Of a stretch of 59,189 nucleotides of DNA, positions 9,141-17,718 are shown piece by piece (the stretch's first letter is position 1; every line of letters begins with the position of its first letter). This DNA comes from Clostridiales bacterium. Its GTDB lineage: Bacteria > Bacillota > Clostridia > Christensenellales > Aristaeellaceae. A program made the translations under genes and the position numbers. Under the pieces are notes generated by a model. The model saw nothing but the letters and a program-made list of their open reading frames with translations. It was not told the DNA's origin and made no database searches. Where the stretch lies: positions 1 through 59,189 of the forward strand of contig SVGW01000007.1 of assembly GCA_015056125.1 (NCBI GenBank), read 5' to 3'.

Positions 9141-9971
9141 ATGCGCTGCATTGATTTTGATAAGGAATTTGAACGGTATATTACCGTATGGATGAAGGAG
9201 CATGCTAAGGAATACCGCAATTACGACGCCATGGAGGCGGCGATGCCCCAGGTATACGCCCAGTTTCTGGATACGCCGGTGAACTGGCTGGCCGGGGCCA
9301 AGCCGGGTGAATATTTCGGCCAGTTTGATAATCCCAAGCAGCTGGTGAACTGGATGGAGGATTATTTCAAGCAGCGGATTCCCGTGCCGGATATGCTGAT
9401 GAACAGGATCGGCGAACTGGGCCTTGCCGCCCAGGATGCGCTGATGAATTTGATGGGCAAGGAGCGGGCCACCCAGGAAATGAAGATGGCCGCTGTCACC
9501 TTGCTTCGGGAAATCGACAGCGATGCTCCTCTTTCTCTGTATGTGGAATGGCAGCAGAAGCGGAGCGATGAAGAGGATGAATTGGCAGATAACGCGCTGG
9601 AAAGCCTTTCTTCTTTGGGCGAGCGCGCCGTGGAAGAAATGCGGGCGGGCCTGAGCGGCGCTACCCCTGCCGGCCAGGAAGCGCTGCTGACCCTCCTTTG
9701 CAATTATCCCGGGGATGAAAAGGTATTTGAAACGGCCCTTCATCTTTTTGAAAGCCGCAAGGATCATGTGGCGGTGCTGGCGGATTGCCTGGGGCGGCTT
9801 GGGGATGAACGGGCGCTGCCGCTGCTGAAAAAAGTGGCCGCCAGCGAAGAAACCCCCTATCTGGATTATATTGAGCTGCGCAGCGCCATTGAGGCCCTGG
9901 GCGGCGATGCCCCCGAGCGGGAATTTGACGCGGAAGACCCTGCTTATGAAGCCATGCGGTCCATGCAGTAA
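9141..9971 (+). CDS. HEAT-repeat-like protein
   Basis: A 276-residue acidic helical protein. The C-terminal half carries HEAT/PBS-lyase-like repeats such as ALESLSSLGERAVEEMRAGL and LADCLGRLGDERALPLLKKV, with the usual aspartate and arginine at repeat turns. The start at 9141 is the first ATG after the upstream stop; GGAG lies about 14 bases before it, rather far, so initiation is probably helped by coupling. It sits between the TPR gene and the zinc-ribbon gene. The N-terminal region (1-90) is not recognised, and no enzymatic motif is seen. Confidence 0.72.
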   Translation: MRCIDFDKEFERYITVWMKEHAKEYRNYDAMEAAMPQVYAQFLDTPVNWLAGAKPGEYFGQFDNPKQLVNWMEDYFKQRIPVPDMLMNRIGELGLAAQDALMNLMGKERATQEMKMAAVTLLREIDSDAPLSLYVEWQQKRSDEEDELADNALESLSSLGERAVEEMRAGLSGATPAGQEALLTLLCNYPGDEKVFETALHLFESRKDHVAVLADCLGRLGDERALPLLKKVAASEETPYLDYIELRSAIEALGGDAPEREFDAEDPAYEAMRSMQ

Positions 9972-10009
9972 AGAAATGATTTTTACAGGCTCGAAAGGAG
10001 GCGACGAAG

Positions 10010-11863
10010 ATGGTATGCCCAAATTGCGGCAATTCCTTGGCTGATAACGCCGTGATGTGCGACGCCTGCGGCGCGGAGATCCGCTCTCCCCGCACGTCCT
10101 CTGGCACGGCGGCCCGGCGCCAGGGCAGGCCTGATAAGCCCCGCACAGAGCATATGGGCAGCGCCCGGGTGCATGAAGAAGCCCCCCTGATGCCCGATGC
10201 TGTGGTAACCGGCAAGCGCCGCCCCCGCAGCGAAGGCGCAGGAAAGCCCACGGAGCGGCGGGGTACCCCGCCGCCTCCTACCACCGGCAGCGAAATTAAG
10301 AGAAGCCGCCGGGATAAGCCCCGCCCCGTGAGAAAAATGATGGTAAATTGGGCGCTGCTGTGGACCGTGGTGATCGTGATGATCCTCATAGGCATTGGCG
10401 GCGGGCTGATTTTCCTGACTCAAAGCGACGCCGGCCAATTGATCATGGCCCGGATGGGCCGGGACGCCAACGCCAAGGCCCTGTGGAGCTATGGCCAGGA
10501 ATTGTTGGATCAGGGCTATATTGACCGCTCGATCGCCGCCTTTGAAAAGGCTTATGAGCAGGAGCCGGAAATTGAGGATCTTTACGATCGGCTGCAGCAG
10601 CTGGCCGATGCTTATGAGGCGGCGGATCGGGACAGCGATGCAGAGGCGATCTATACCAAGCTGTATACCGAAATGGAGCCCGAAAACCCTGTGGCCTATC
10701 AGGCTATTGTGCGCATGCTGGAAAGCCAGAACAGAAAGATGGAATTATCCTCTTTCCTTAAACTGGCGTATGAAAATACAGGGGAGGTATCCTTCCGCAG
10801 GCAGCGGGAGGAATTGATCCCCAAAACGCCTACGGCGTCCCTGAGCGCAGGGCGGCTCATGTCCGAAAAAGATGTGGAATTGCTCTCCGCTGAGGATTAT
10901 GATATCTACTACATTCTCGATGAAGAGGGCCTTTTGCCCGAGGATGGTACCCTCTATACCTCCGCGATTCACCTGGGAGAGGGCCAGCATACCCTGCGGG
11001 CGGTGGCAGTATCCAATGATCTGATCAGCGATGAATTGAGCCTGCAGTATACCATCAATCTGCCTGTGCCCATGGCGCCCTACGCTTCTTTGGCGCCCGG
11101 CGAATATGAGACCCGGCAGCGCATCTGGCTGCGCACGGTGATTCCGGATGAGGATAAAACGGCGGAGGATTCCGATAAGCGCACCGATCTTACCATCTAC
11201 TATACCATCGATGGCCAAACGCCCACCTCCAATTCCCCCATCTACACAGGCGAGCCCTTCTATCTGCCCGGGGGCAAAAAAGTGATCGTGAAGGCAGTGG
11301 CCGTGAATGGCTACGGCAAGGTGAGCAACGTGATGGAAAGGGAATATAAGATCAATATTTCCTTTAAGCGCTACTTTAACGAAGCGGACGAATTTACCGG
11401 CTTCTCCATTATGGAAACAAGCATGGATGCTTTCGTGAAAAAATACGGAAATCCCTTGGAGGAGACGCCCATTGAAGATACCCTGGTGAGCGGCACCAAG
11501 ATGAAGCTCACCTATTCCTGGGGTGAAGCGCGCTTTTCCATGACCGAAGCCGGCTATGTGATCTATTATCTGGATACGGTGAGCACATCCGCCGTTGGCC
11601 CCCGGAAAACCAAGATCGGCATGGCCGAAAAGGAAATAACTGAAAAATTCCGGGATATGGGCCAGACCTATGACCAAAATGGCGACCGAAGCATCTATTA
11701 TGATGAAGCGGAGGGCTTTGCCAAGCTCTATCACCTGGATGATACCCACGACCGGCTGGATTATTCCTACTACCGCACGGATAACGGCACGGTGAAAATC
11801 AGCTATCATTTGGAAAAGGGCAAAGTGGTGAGAATGACCATGAGCTGCTCCTACGAAAAATAA
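10010..11863 (+). CDS. Membrane protein with N-terminal zinc ribbon, TPR-like segment and CHB_HEX_C-type beta domains
   Basis: A 617-residue protein. Residues 1-25 form a zinc ribbon (CPNCG...CDACG); 26-110 are basic, proline-rich and disordered. One membrane helix follows at about 113-140 (WALLWTVVIVMILIGIGGG). After it, about 150-280 contain TPR-like helices (ALWSYGQELLDQGYIDRSIA). From about 285 there are beta domains like the chitobiase C-terminal fold: YTIDGQTPTSNSPIYTGEP and VIVKAVAVNGYGKVSN. The topology suggests a cytosolic zinc ribbon with the bulk outside. Start ATG 10010 has GGAGG 10 bases before it. A strong terminator follows, ending the hslO operon. The role is unknown, possibly sensing or cell-envelope related. 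Confidence 0.8.
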   Translation: MVCPNCGNSLADNAVMCDACGAEIRSPRTSSGTAARRQGRPDKPRTEHMGSARVHEEAPLMPDAVVTGKRRPRSEGAGKPTERRGTPPPPTTGSEIKRSRRDKPRPVRKMMVNWALLWTVVIVMILIGIGGGLIFLTQSDAGQLIMARMGRDANAKALWSYGQELLDQGYIDRSIAAFEKAYEQEPEIEDLYDRLQQLADAYEAADRDSDAEAIYTKLYTEMEPENPVAYQAIVRMLESQNRKMELSSFLKLAYENTGEVSFRRQREELIPKTPTASLSAGRLMSEKDVELLSAEDYDIYYILDEEGLLPEDGTLYTSAIHLGEGQHTLRAVAVSNDLISDELSLQYTINLPVPMAPYASLAPGEYETRQRIWLRTVIPDEDKTAEDSDKRTDLTIYYTIDGQTPTSNSPIYTGEPFYLPGGKKVIVKAVAVNGYGKVSNVMEREYKINISFKRYFNEADEFTGFSIMETSMDAFVKKYGNPLEETPIEDTLVSGTKMKLTYSWGEARFSMTEAGYVIYYLDTVSTSAVGPRKTKIGMAEKEITEKFRDMGQTYDQNGDRSIYYDEAEGFAKLYHLDDTHDRLDYSYYRTDNGTVKISYHLEKGKVVRMTMSCSYEK

Positions 11864-11867
11864 CCCG

Positions 11868-11903
11868 AAAGCTGCCGGGCCTTGCGCCCTTGGCAGCTTT
11901 TTT
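11868..11903 (+). terminator. Terminator of the hslO operon
   Basis: AAAGCTGCC pairs with GGCAGCTTT across a 15-base loop, followed by a run of T. Confidence 0.85.
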
Positions 11904-11933
11904 GCAGAAATGAATATTTCCCTCTTTTCCTTC

Positions 11934-11962
11934 TTTACATATTAATGGAAATATGGTATACT
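11934..11962 (+). promoter_or_regulatory. Promoter of cggR-pgk-tpiA
   Basis: TTTACA (11934-11939) and TATACT (11957-11962) have a 17-base spacer. The putative CggR operator starts 7 bases downstream. Confidence 0.8.
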
Positions 11963-11968
11963 ATTTAG

Positions 11969-12004
11969 CGGGTCACAATCTGCCCGCTGGGGCAATGTTT
12001 GTCC
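11969..12004 (+). promoter_or_regulatory. Putative CggR operator
   Basis: Two imperfect direct repeats lie between the -10 box and cggR: CGGGTCACAATCTGCC and TGGGGCAATGTTTGTC. They resemble the Bacillus subtilis CggR site, which is a tandem CGGGAC-N6-TGTC with a 4-base spacer. Here the spacer is 3 bases if the TGTC halves are aligned. In the known system the regulator blocks transcription and fructose-1,6-bisphosphate releases it. Binding here is inferred. Confidence 0.6.
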
Positions 12005-12026
12005 AACAAGAAAGGAGAGAGGGCGC

Positions 12027-13049
12027 ATGCAGGAAGACCTGAAGGTTCTAAGCCGGATTGCGCCTGATCTGATGTCGGATATCGGGCGACGAGCCCAGGT
12101 GCTGGCCAGCATTGAGACCATGCAGCCCGTGGGCCGGCGCGCCCTGGCAGCGCGGCTGAATCTGCCTGAGCGCGAGGTGCGGGCAGCGGCGTCGGCGCTG
12201 AAGGAGCAGGGGCTCATTTCCATGGACGCCGCCGGCATGCAATTGACCCCCCAGGCCATCGAAGTGATTTCCGGGGCCAGGGATTTGAGCCGAGCTATGT
12301 TTGGCCTGACCAAGCTTGAGCAGAATTTGAGCCATCTTTTGAATGTGCCCCATGTGGTGGTGGTGGCCGGTAATGCGGATCAGGATGCCCAGGTGCTCAG
12401 GGAAGTGGGAAGGGCGGCTGCGCATCGGGTGCATAAGCTGATGCAAAGCGGCATGACCATGGCCGTGGCCGGGGGAAGCACCATGATCGAAGTGGCCCGG
12501 GGAATGCAATCCGCCACGCCCATGAATGTGATGGTGGTGCCGGCCCGGGGCGGCATGGGCGCCACGGTGGAAACCCAGGCCAATGCAGTGGCGGCGGAGA
12601 TCGCCCGGCGCGTGGGCGGGCATCACAGGGTGATGCATCTGCCCGATTCTCTGGACGCTGCCGCGCTTCAGGAAATGATGAAGCTGGCGGAGGTAAGGGA
12701 AACTCTGGAGCTTTTGCAGCGCACCGATCTGGTGGTGCACGGCATCGGCCGGGCGGACGTGATGGCGCAAAAACGCCGGTTATCCGTTGAGAATATGGAT
12801 ATTTTGAAAAAGCGGCGGGCCGTGGGCGAAGCATTTGGCGATTTCTTTGATTTTTCCGGCAAAACCGTGCTGCAAACCAGCACCGTCAGCCTGGGGCTGG
12901 CCAAGCTTCATAAGGAAAGCCTGATGGTGGCCGTGGCGGCGGGAGAAAGAAAGGCGGAAGCCATTATCGCCTCCACTCGCCATGAAAAGCACGATTCCCT
13001 GATTACCGATGAAGCCGCAGCGAAAAAGATTTTGAGCCTGCTGCAATAA
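12027..13049 (+). CDS. cggR: Central glycolytic genes regulator (SorC/DeoR-like, sugar-binding)
   Basis: A 340-residue transcription regulator. An N-terminal winged helix (about 20-75, VGRRALAARLNLPEREVRAA) is followed by a SorC-type sugar-phosphate-binding domain (about 95-340) with GGSTMIEVA and VVPARGGMGATVETQAN, which bind phosphosugar in the family. It represses its own glycolytic operon and is relieved by fructose-1,6-bisphosphate in B. subtilis. It has its own promoter and an operator-like repeat in front. Unlike the classic cggR-gapA-pgk-tpiA-pgm-eno order, pgk follows directly, after 164 bases that contain an AT-rich repeat. The assignment as CggR, not another SorC member, rests on the neighbours and the operator. 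Confidence 0.88.
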   Translation: MQEDLKVLSRIAPDLMSDIGRRAQVLASIETMQPVGRRALAARLNLPEREVRAAASALKEQGLISMDAAGMQLTPQAIEVISGARDLSRAMFGLTKLEQNLSHLLNVPHVVVVAGNADQDAQVLREVGRAAAHRVHKLMQSGMTMAVAGGSTMIEVARGMQSATPMNVMVVPARGGMGATVETQANAVAAEIARRVGGHHRVMHLPDSLDAAALQEMMKLAEVRETLELLQRTDLVVHGIGRADVMAQKRRLSVENMDILKKRRAVGEAFGDFFDFSGKTVLQTSTVSLGLAKLHKESLMVAVAAGERKAEAIIASTRHEKHDSLITDEAAAKKILSLLQ

Positions 13050-13050
13050 A

Positions 13051-13138
13051 TTAAGAATTAAAAATTAAGAATGCAGAAATAATCGTCTTTCAATTTTTGA
13101 TTACAATTCTTAATTAATAAATTCTTAATTCTGAATTT
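13051..13138. repeat. AT-rich inverted repeat between cggR and pgk
   Basis: The segment reads TTAAGAATTAAAAATTAAGA at the left and AATTCTTAATTAATAAATTC at the right, so its ends are inverted copies of each other. A related string, CAGAATTAAAAGTTAAGAAT, occurs at 24001-24020. This is the type of short AT-rich repeat scattered in many Clostridia. It has no coding capacity. Terminator or mobile-remnant functions are both possible. Confidence 0.55.
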
Positions 13139-13213
13139 TTTCCGGTTCCTGGGGCGTTATCGCCCTTGGCATATAAAACCCTACAATAATAACAATAAAA
13201 AGGAGTGCCCATC

Positions 13214-14503
13214 ATGAACAAGAAGACCATTGAAGATGTTGTCGTAAAAGGCAAGCGCGTGTTGGTGCGTGTAGACTTTAACGTGCCCATGGACGGAACC
13301 CGGATTACCGATGAAAACCGCATCGTTGGCGCCCTGCCCACCATCAAGTACCTGATTGCCAATGGCGCCAAGGTCATCCTGTGCAGCCATATGGGCAAGC
13401 CCCACAATGTGTTCAACGATACTCTGAAGCTGAACAAGAAGGAAAAGGCCAAGATCGATGCCCTGCCCGCCGAAGAGCAGGAAGCCGCTACCGCTGCTGC
13501 CCTGGAAAAGGCCAAGGGCGATGTGACCAAGTTCTCCTTGGCGCCCGTGGCTGCCCGCCTGTCCGAGCACCTGAACCAGGAAGTGGCCATGGCCAAGGAT
13601 GTTGTGGGCCCCGATGCTCAGGAAAAAGTGGATGCCCTCAAGGAAGGCGGCGTGGTGCTGCTTGAAAACCTGCGCTTCCATGGCGAAGAAGAAAAGAATG
13701 ATCCCGCTTTCGCTGAAAAGCTGGCTTCCTATGCGGAACTGTATGTGAACGATGCTTTCGGCACCGCGCACCGCGCTCATGCCTCCACCGAAGGCGTGAC
13801 CCACTACTTGCCCGCCGTATGCGGCTACCTGATCGAAAAGGAACTGCGCATCATGGGCGGCGCTCTGGAAGCTCCCCAGCGTCCTTTCCTGGCTATCCTG
13901 GGCGGCGCCAAGGTATCCGATAAGATCGGCGTGATCAACAACCTGCTGGAAAAGGTGGACGTATTGGTGATCGGCGGCGGTATGAGCTACACCTTCCAGA
14001 AGGCCATGGGCGGCAAGATCGGCAACAGCCTGTGCGAAGATGATAAGCTGGATCTGGCTAAGGAACTGCTGGCCAAGGCCGCTTACAAGGGCAAGCGCAT
14101 CGTGCTGCCTGTGGATAATGAAGCCGGCGATGATTTCAAGGATGATTGCCTCCACATCACCGTGCATTCTCAGGAAATTCCCGAAGGCTTCGAAGGCCTG
14201 GATATCGGCCCGGTGACTCGGGAAATGTTCGTAAACGAAGTGAACCGTGCCCACACCATCATCTGGAACGGTCCCATGGGCGTGTCCGAATTCCCCACCT
14301 TCGCCGTTGGCACCAAGGCTGTGGCTGAAGCTGTGGCCAACAACCCCGGCATCACCATCATCGGCGGTGGCGACAGCGCGGCTGCGATCCAGCGCCTGGG
14401 CTACTCCGATAAGGTGACCCATGTGTCCACCGGCGGCGGCGCTTCCCTGGAATTCCTGGAAGGCAAGGAACTCCCCGGCGTGGCTGCTCTGAACGATAAG
14501 TAA
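13214..14503 (+). CDS. pgk: Phosphoglycerate kinase
   Basis: A 429-residue glycolytic enzyme that transfers the acyl phosphate of 1,3-bisphosphoglycerate to ADP. Signatures are [13 protein letters not shown] near residue 17, [19 protein letters not shown], the hinge and nucleotide region with [14 protein letters not shown], and the C-terminal GGGDSAAA with [14 protein letters not shown]. The length is somewhat above the usual 390-400 residues because of an insertion around residues 75-100 ([20 protein letters not shown]), as in other Clostridia. ATG 13214 is used, since AGGAG lies 8 bases upstream; a GTG three codons earlier overlaps that box. It is transcribed with cggR and tpiA. No gapA is found nearby. 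Confidence 0.97.
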   Translation: MNKKTIEDVVVKGKRVLVRVDFNVPMDGTRITDENRIVGALPTIKYLIANGAKVILCSHMGKPHNVFNDTLKLNKKEKAKIDALPAEEQEAATAAALEKAKGDVTKFSLAPVAARLSEHLNQEVAMAKDVVGPDAQEKVDALKEGGVVLLENLRFHGEEEKNDPAFAEKLASYAELYVNDAFGTAHRAHASTEGVTHYLPAVCGYLIEKELRIMGGALEAPQRPFLAILGGAKVSDKIGVINNLLEKVDVLVIGGGMSYTFQKAMGGKIGNSLCEDDKLDLAKELLAKAAYKGKRIVLPVDNEAGDDFKDDCLHITVHSQEIPEGFEGLDIGPVTREMFVNEVNRAHTIIWNGPMGVSEFPTFAVGTKAVAEAVANNPGITIIGGGDSAAAIQRLGYSDKVTHVSTGGGASLEFLEGKELPGVAALNDK

Positions 14504-14515
14504 TTGATGATTTAA

Positions 14516-14729
14516 GCGAGAGGACCTTTCTTTTCGAAAAAAGAAAGGCCCTCTCGCGCTCTCCCAAAGAAAACTGATACTGGCTTTTTTGATTGCTATC
14601 CTATCAACTATTTTCCCAGTGAAACACGGGGAAAGCACAAGCAAAAGCAAAATTTCCTTCATCCCGGATTGGTTTTCGGAAGGGGTGCAGGGGAAACCGC
14701 TTTTGCCTTCAAAAGCGGTTTCCCCTGCA
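14516..14729. repeat. Repeat family R2, copy b
   Basis: The left hairpin is at 14516-14557 (GCGAGAGG...CCTCTCGC). The right hairpin at 14686-14729 is a near-perfect palindrome with arm TGCAGGGGAAACCGCTTTTG. Read inward on the minus strand, the right end continues ACCCCTTCCGAAAACCAATC, matching the inward motif of copy a. It occupies the gap between pgk and tpiA, so it lies inside the glycolytic transcription unit. The final hairpin ends 11 bases before the tpiA ribosome binding site. Confidence 0.75.
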
Positions 14730-14753
14730 TAAATTATAAGGAGGTCTTCCCCT

Positions 14754-15506
14754 ATGCGTACTCCCATCATTGCCGGTAACTGGAAAATGAATAAAACTCC
14801 CGCCGAAGCCAAGGTGCTGGTGAATGAGCTTAAGCCCCTGGTGAAGGACGCCAATGCCACCGTTGTGATCTGCGTGCCCTATGTGGATCTTTGCACCGCG
14901 CTCAAGGAAACCGAAGGCACCAACATCCATGTGGGCGCTCAGAACGTGCACTTCATGGAATCCGGCGCCTACACCGGCGAAATCTCCGCCGCCATGCTCA
15001 AGGAAATGGGCGTGGAATATGTGATCATCGGCCATAGCGAACGCCGCCAGTATTTCGGCGAAACCGATGCTACCGTGAACCTGCGCACCCTGGCCGCCGT
15101 GAAGGCCGGCCTCACTCCCATTATCTGCGTGGGCGAGCGTAAGGAAGAGCGGGAAGCGGGCTACACCAATGCGCTGGTTGAATACCAGACCCTGATCGCC
15201 CTCAACGGCCTCACCGATGAGGAAATCAAGAATGTGGTCATCGCTTACGAGCCCGTGTGGGCCATTGGCACTGGCCTTACCGCCACTGATGAACAGGCCA
15301 ACGAAACCATCGGCGTGATCCGCGAAGCCATCCAGCGCAAGTATGGCAAGGAAGTGGCCGATACCGTGCGCATCCAGTATGGCGGCAGCATGAACCCCAA
15401 GAACGTGAAGGGCCTGATGGCGCAGCCTGAAATCGATGGCGGCCTCATCGGCGGCGCTTCCCTGAAGGCTCCCGATTTCTCCTTGGTTGTGAATTACGAT
15501 AAATAA
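14754..15506 (+). CDS. tpiA: Triosephosphate isomerase
   Basis: A 250-residue (beta/alpha)8 enzyme that interconverts dihydroxyacetone phosphate and glyceraldehyde-3-phosphate. Visible active-site elements are GNWKMN (residues 8-13), the electrophilic histidine in IIGHSERR (about 93-100), the catalytic glutamate in AYEPVWAIGTG (about 164-174), and the phosphate-binding YGGSM and GGASL loops. AAGGAGG precedes the ATG. It follows pgk across repeat R2b, and repeat R1b begins four bases after its stop. The enzyme is cytosolic and full length. Confidence 0.97.
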   Translation: MRTPIIAGNWKMNKTPAEAKVLVNELKPLVKDANATVVICVPYVDLCTALKETEGTNIHVGAQNVHFMESGAYTGEISAAMLKEMGVEYVIIGHSERRQYFGETDATVNLRTLAAVKAGLTPIICVGERKEEREAGYTNALVEYQTLIALNGLTDEEIKNVVIAYEPVWAIGTGLTATDEQANETIGVIREAIQRKYGKEVADTVRIQYGGSMNPKNVKGLMAQPEIDGGLIGGASLKAPDFSLVVNYDK

Positions 15507-15510
15507 GAAG

Positions 15511-15890
15511 GGAAGACGATGGGGGCTTCGCCCCACCCCACCAGGGACGGTCGTCCCTGGACCCTTCCTCCGGACATACAATCCACTTTTTCAAACAACG
15601 TGCCGGTGATGCTTGAAAGAAACCATATCAGCCACGGGCACGGCGGCCATAGTCGCCAGCCGGATGCTTTACATCCAGAAAAAACGAGAAAAAACGCCGG
15701 TTGGAGAAAGCAAGCTTTCTCCAACCGGCGTTTTCTCGTTTTTATTGTGCCCGTGTAAATCGTTCCTTCGTTCCCAAAGCTTCTTGCGCATTCACGCAGC
15801 TTAGAAAACATGCCTATGTCGCATACCGAAGTCCAGAGGCGAATCTCCTCTGGCGTGGGGGTACGGGGGCCGCGAAGGCCCCTGCTCCGG
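15511..15890. repeat. Repeat family R1, copy b (full length)
   Basis: The order of parts is: left end with GGGGGCTTCGCCCC and the perfect hairpin CCAGGGACG-GT-CGTCCCTGG, a TCCGG box, CACGGGCAC, a central hairpin with about 30-base arms (15679-15743, loop AA), GTGCCCGTG, TGTCGCATACCG, then outer hairpins CCAGAGG...CCTCTGG and GGGGCC-GCGAA-GGCCCC. The right end read in reverse resembles the left end, so the element is an imperfect long palindrome. It has no gene and starts four bases after the tpiA stop. Confidence 0.85.
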
Positions 15891-15898
15891 GCTCCAAG

Positions 15899-15927
15899 TT
15901 GCACGGAAAAGAAAAAATGGGTATAAT
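15899..15927 (+). promoter_or_regulatory. Promoter of the DUF2974 gene
   Basis: TTGCAC (15899-15904) and TATAAT (15922-15927) have a 17-base spacer. The promoter begins nine bases after the right edge of repeat R1b. Confidence 0.8.
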
Positions 15928-15950
15928 GAGTAATGAAAGGGGAGAAAAGC

Positions 15951-17189
15951 ATGGCAAACTTATATGATTATCTGGATTGGCGGGGGGATTTAACATTTGC
16001 CCAGTCCCCTTTGAATGAGGTGGACAGCCTGATTTTCACCTGGCTGGCCTATGTGGAATGGGATGGAGTGCTCAGCGGGCCCGGGGAAGGAGAAGCGCTT
16101 CCCCTTTGGAAAGCCGCGGAAAAGTATTTTGATCAGAATCCCCTTCCCGAAGAAAAAAATGCCGCCTATTCCATCTTTCCTAAAATTACATCGGCGGTGC
16201 TTTTGCATCGGCTGATGCAATTGGATAGGTATCGGGATATCCTTCTTTGCGCCTTTGTGAATGAATTGGATGAAGGAGAGCAGAAGCAATTTGCCGCCCT
16301 TACAATCCTTTGGGAGGATAGGGCCTATGTATCCTACCGGGGAACGGATACCAGCTTTGTGGGGTGGAAGGAGGATTGCTTTCTGGTATTTGATCAGGCC
16401 GTGCCGGCCCAGGTATCGGCATTGAAATATTTGGGGCAGGTTCCCCAGCTTTCGGGCCGCCGCCTGTATCTGGGCGGGCATTCCAAGGGCGGCAATCTGG
16501 CGGTATACGCCGGGGTGAAATGCGCTCCGGAAATAGGCAGCCGGATCGAACTGATTTTTAATAACGATGGCCCCGGCTTTCCTCTTTCTTTCATTCAGAG
16601 CATGGATTATTATCGCATGCTTCCCAGAATCCGCACCATCATTCCCCAATCCTCGGTGGTGGGATTATTGCTGGAGCATCGGGAAGCCCATAGCATCGTT
16701 AAAAGCGCCCAGGTGAGCGTGCTGCAGCATAATGCGGTGCACTGGGAGGTGAAGGGCACGGCCTTTGTGAGGGAAAAGGACGTGAGCAGCGTGAGCCTAT
16801 TGTTTGACCGCACGCTGAAGGATTGGGTGGCCAAGCTGGAGGAAGAGGAGCAGCGGTCCTTTATCGAAACGCTCTTTGGCCTTCTGGAGGCAACCGGCGC
16901 CAAATACATTGAAGAATTGGGCGAGGATGGCCTGGGGAAGCTGGTTCGGGCGCTGCAAGCCTTATCCGATTTGGAATGGGAAAAAAAGAGCATGATGCTC
17001 AGGGCCGTTTTATTGCTGGTGCAGGCGGGAAACAATCGATTGTATCAGGCCCTGGGCGCTCCCGGCCTGGAAATGATCCGCCAGGGGCAAAAGCATGCTC
17101 GCTCCATCAAGGAGTGGGTTTTGGAGGCGCTGAATAAAATCCTGGGCATGGATGAAGAGGGAGAGCAGCATATCCCCGAGGATGAGTAG
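15951..17189 (+). CDS. DUF2974 (Mbeg1-like) alpha/beta-hydrolase family protein
   Basis: A 412-residue protein with a lipase-like fold. Strand and elbow motifs are YVSYRGTDTSFVGWKED (about 125-142) and the nucleophile elbow LGGHSKGGNLAVYAG (about 177-191, G-H-S-K-G). Catalytic serine chemistry on an ester or lipid is expected but the substrate is unknown. ATG 15951 is chosen because AAAGGGGAG is 9 bases upstream and an earlier in-frame ATG lies before it. There is no signal peptide. It has its own promoter, and repeat R1c follows the stop immediately. Proteins of this type are widespread in Clostridia. Confidence 0.87.
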   Translation: MANLYDYLDWRGDLTFAQSPLNEVDSLIFTWLAYVEWDGVLSGPGEGEALPLWKAAEKYFDQNPLPEEKNAAYSIFPKITSAVLLHRLMQLDRYRDILLCAFVNELDEGEQKQFAALTILWEDRAYVSYRGTDTSFVGWKEDCFLVFDQAVPAQVSALKYLGQVPQLSGRRLYLGGHSKGGNLAVYAGVKCAPEIGSRIELIFNNDGPGFPLSFIQSMDYYRMLPRIRTIIPQSSVVGLLLEHREAHSIVKSAQVSVLQHNAVHWEVKGTAFVREKDVSSVSLLFDRTLKDWVAKLEEEEQRSFIETLFGLLEATGAKYIEELGEDGLGKLVRALQALSDLEWEKKSMMLRAVLLLVQAGNNRLYQALGAPGLEMIRQGQKHARSIKEWVLEALNKILGMDEEGEQHIPEDE

Positions 17190-17190
17190 A

Positions 17191-17511
17191 AGGGAACGAT
17201 GGGGGCTTCGCCCCTCCACCCCGCCAGGGACGGTCATCCCGGGATCCATCCTCCGGATATTACTTGGCTTTTTCTATCAAACAATGTGCCGGTGCAGCGC
17301 CGGGAAAACGAAAAAAATGCCGGTTGGAGAAAGCTTGCTTTCTCTTCCGGCATTTTCTCGTTTTTTATGTGCCCGTGAAATTGCTTTTTCGTTTCCTCAA
17401 GTCTCTTGCGGAAACCCCATCGTTTTGCCTGATTGTTCCGTCGCATACCGGAGTCCAGAGGACGATGTCCTCTGGCGAGGGGTACAGGGGGCGAGAAGCC
17501 CCCTGCTCCGG
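17191..17511. repeat. Repeat family R1, copy c (full length)
   Basis: It carries the same parts as copy b without the roughly 35-base left-arm insertion: GGGGGCTTCGCCCC, GGGACGGTCATCCC, TCCGGATA, a central hairpin at 17303-17366 (loop TT), GTGCCCGTG, TCGCATACCGGAGT, CCAGAGGAC-GAT-GTCCTCTGG and CAGGGGGC-GAGAA-GCCCCCTG. The left edge lies one base after the DUF2974 stop and the right edge three bases before the stop of the convergent small gene. It therefore fills exactly the space between two convergent genes. Confidence 0.85.
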
Positions 17512-17514
17512 TCG

Positions 17515-17718
17515 CTACTGTTCATCATTTCCGTCAATGAACCGCGGCTGAATGGGATGAATGCTTTCCAATTGGGAAATGTCCTCTCCCTGCTCCGCTG
17601 TTTCGATCTGAGCGGGCAGGATGCCGGTGCATTCGGTAAAGGATGCCACTTGGGTTACATCAAAGAGGGGATCCCGGGAAGGGTTGGTTCGAGGCGTTTC
17701 TTTTTTTCTCTGGCTCAT
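17515..17718 (-). CDS. Small conserved-looking hypothetical protein (67 aa)
   Basis: A 67-residue hydrophilic protein beginning MSQRKKETPRTNPSRDPLFD and continuing VTQVASFTECTGILPA. It has a single cysteine and an acidic C-terminus, with no membrane segment. Its start codon overlaps the stop of the upstream DUF1540 gene (ATGA), so the two are coupled. I believe similar RDPLFDVTQVA-ECTG small proteins occur in Clostridia, but I know no function. The stop lies three bases from the end of repeat R1c. Confidence 0.72.
   Translation of the reverse strand: MSQRKKETPRTNPSRDPLFDVTQVASFTECTGILPAQIETAEQGEDISQLESIHPIQPRFIDGNDEQ

Noticed and set aside
13181-14860. Minus-strand open frame across pgk
   Set aside because: It lies antisense to pgk, one of the clearest genes in the window, and has no domain of its own.
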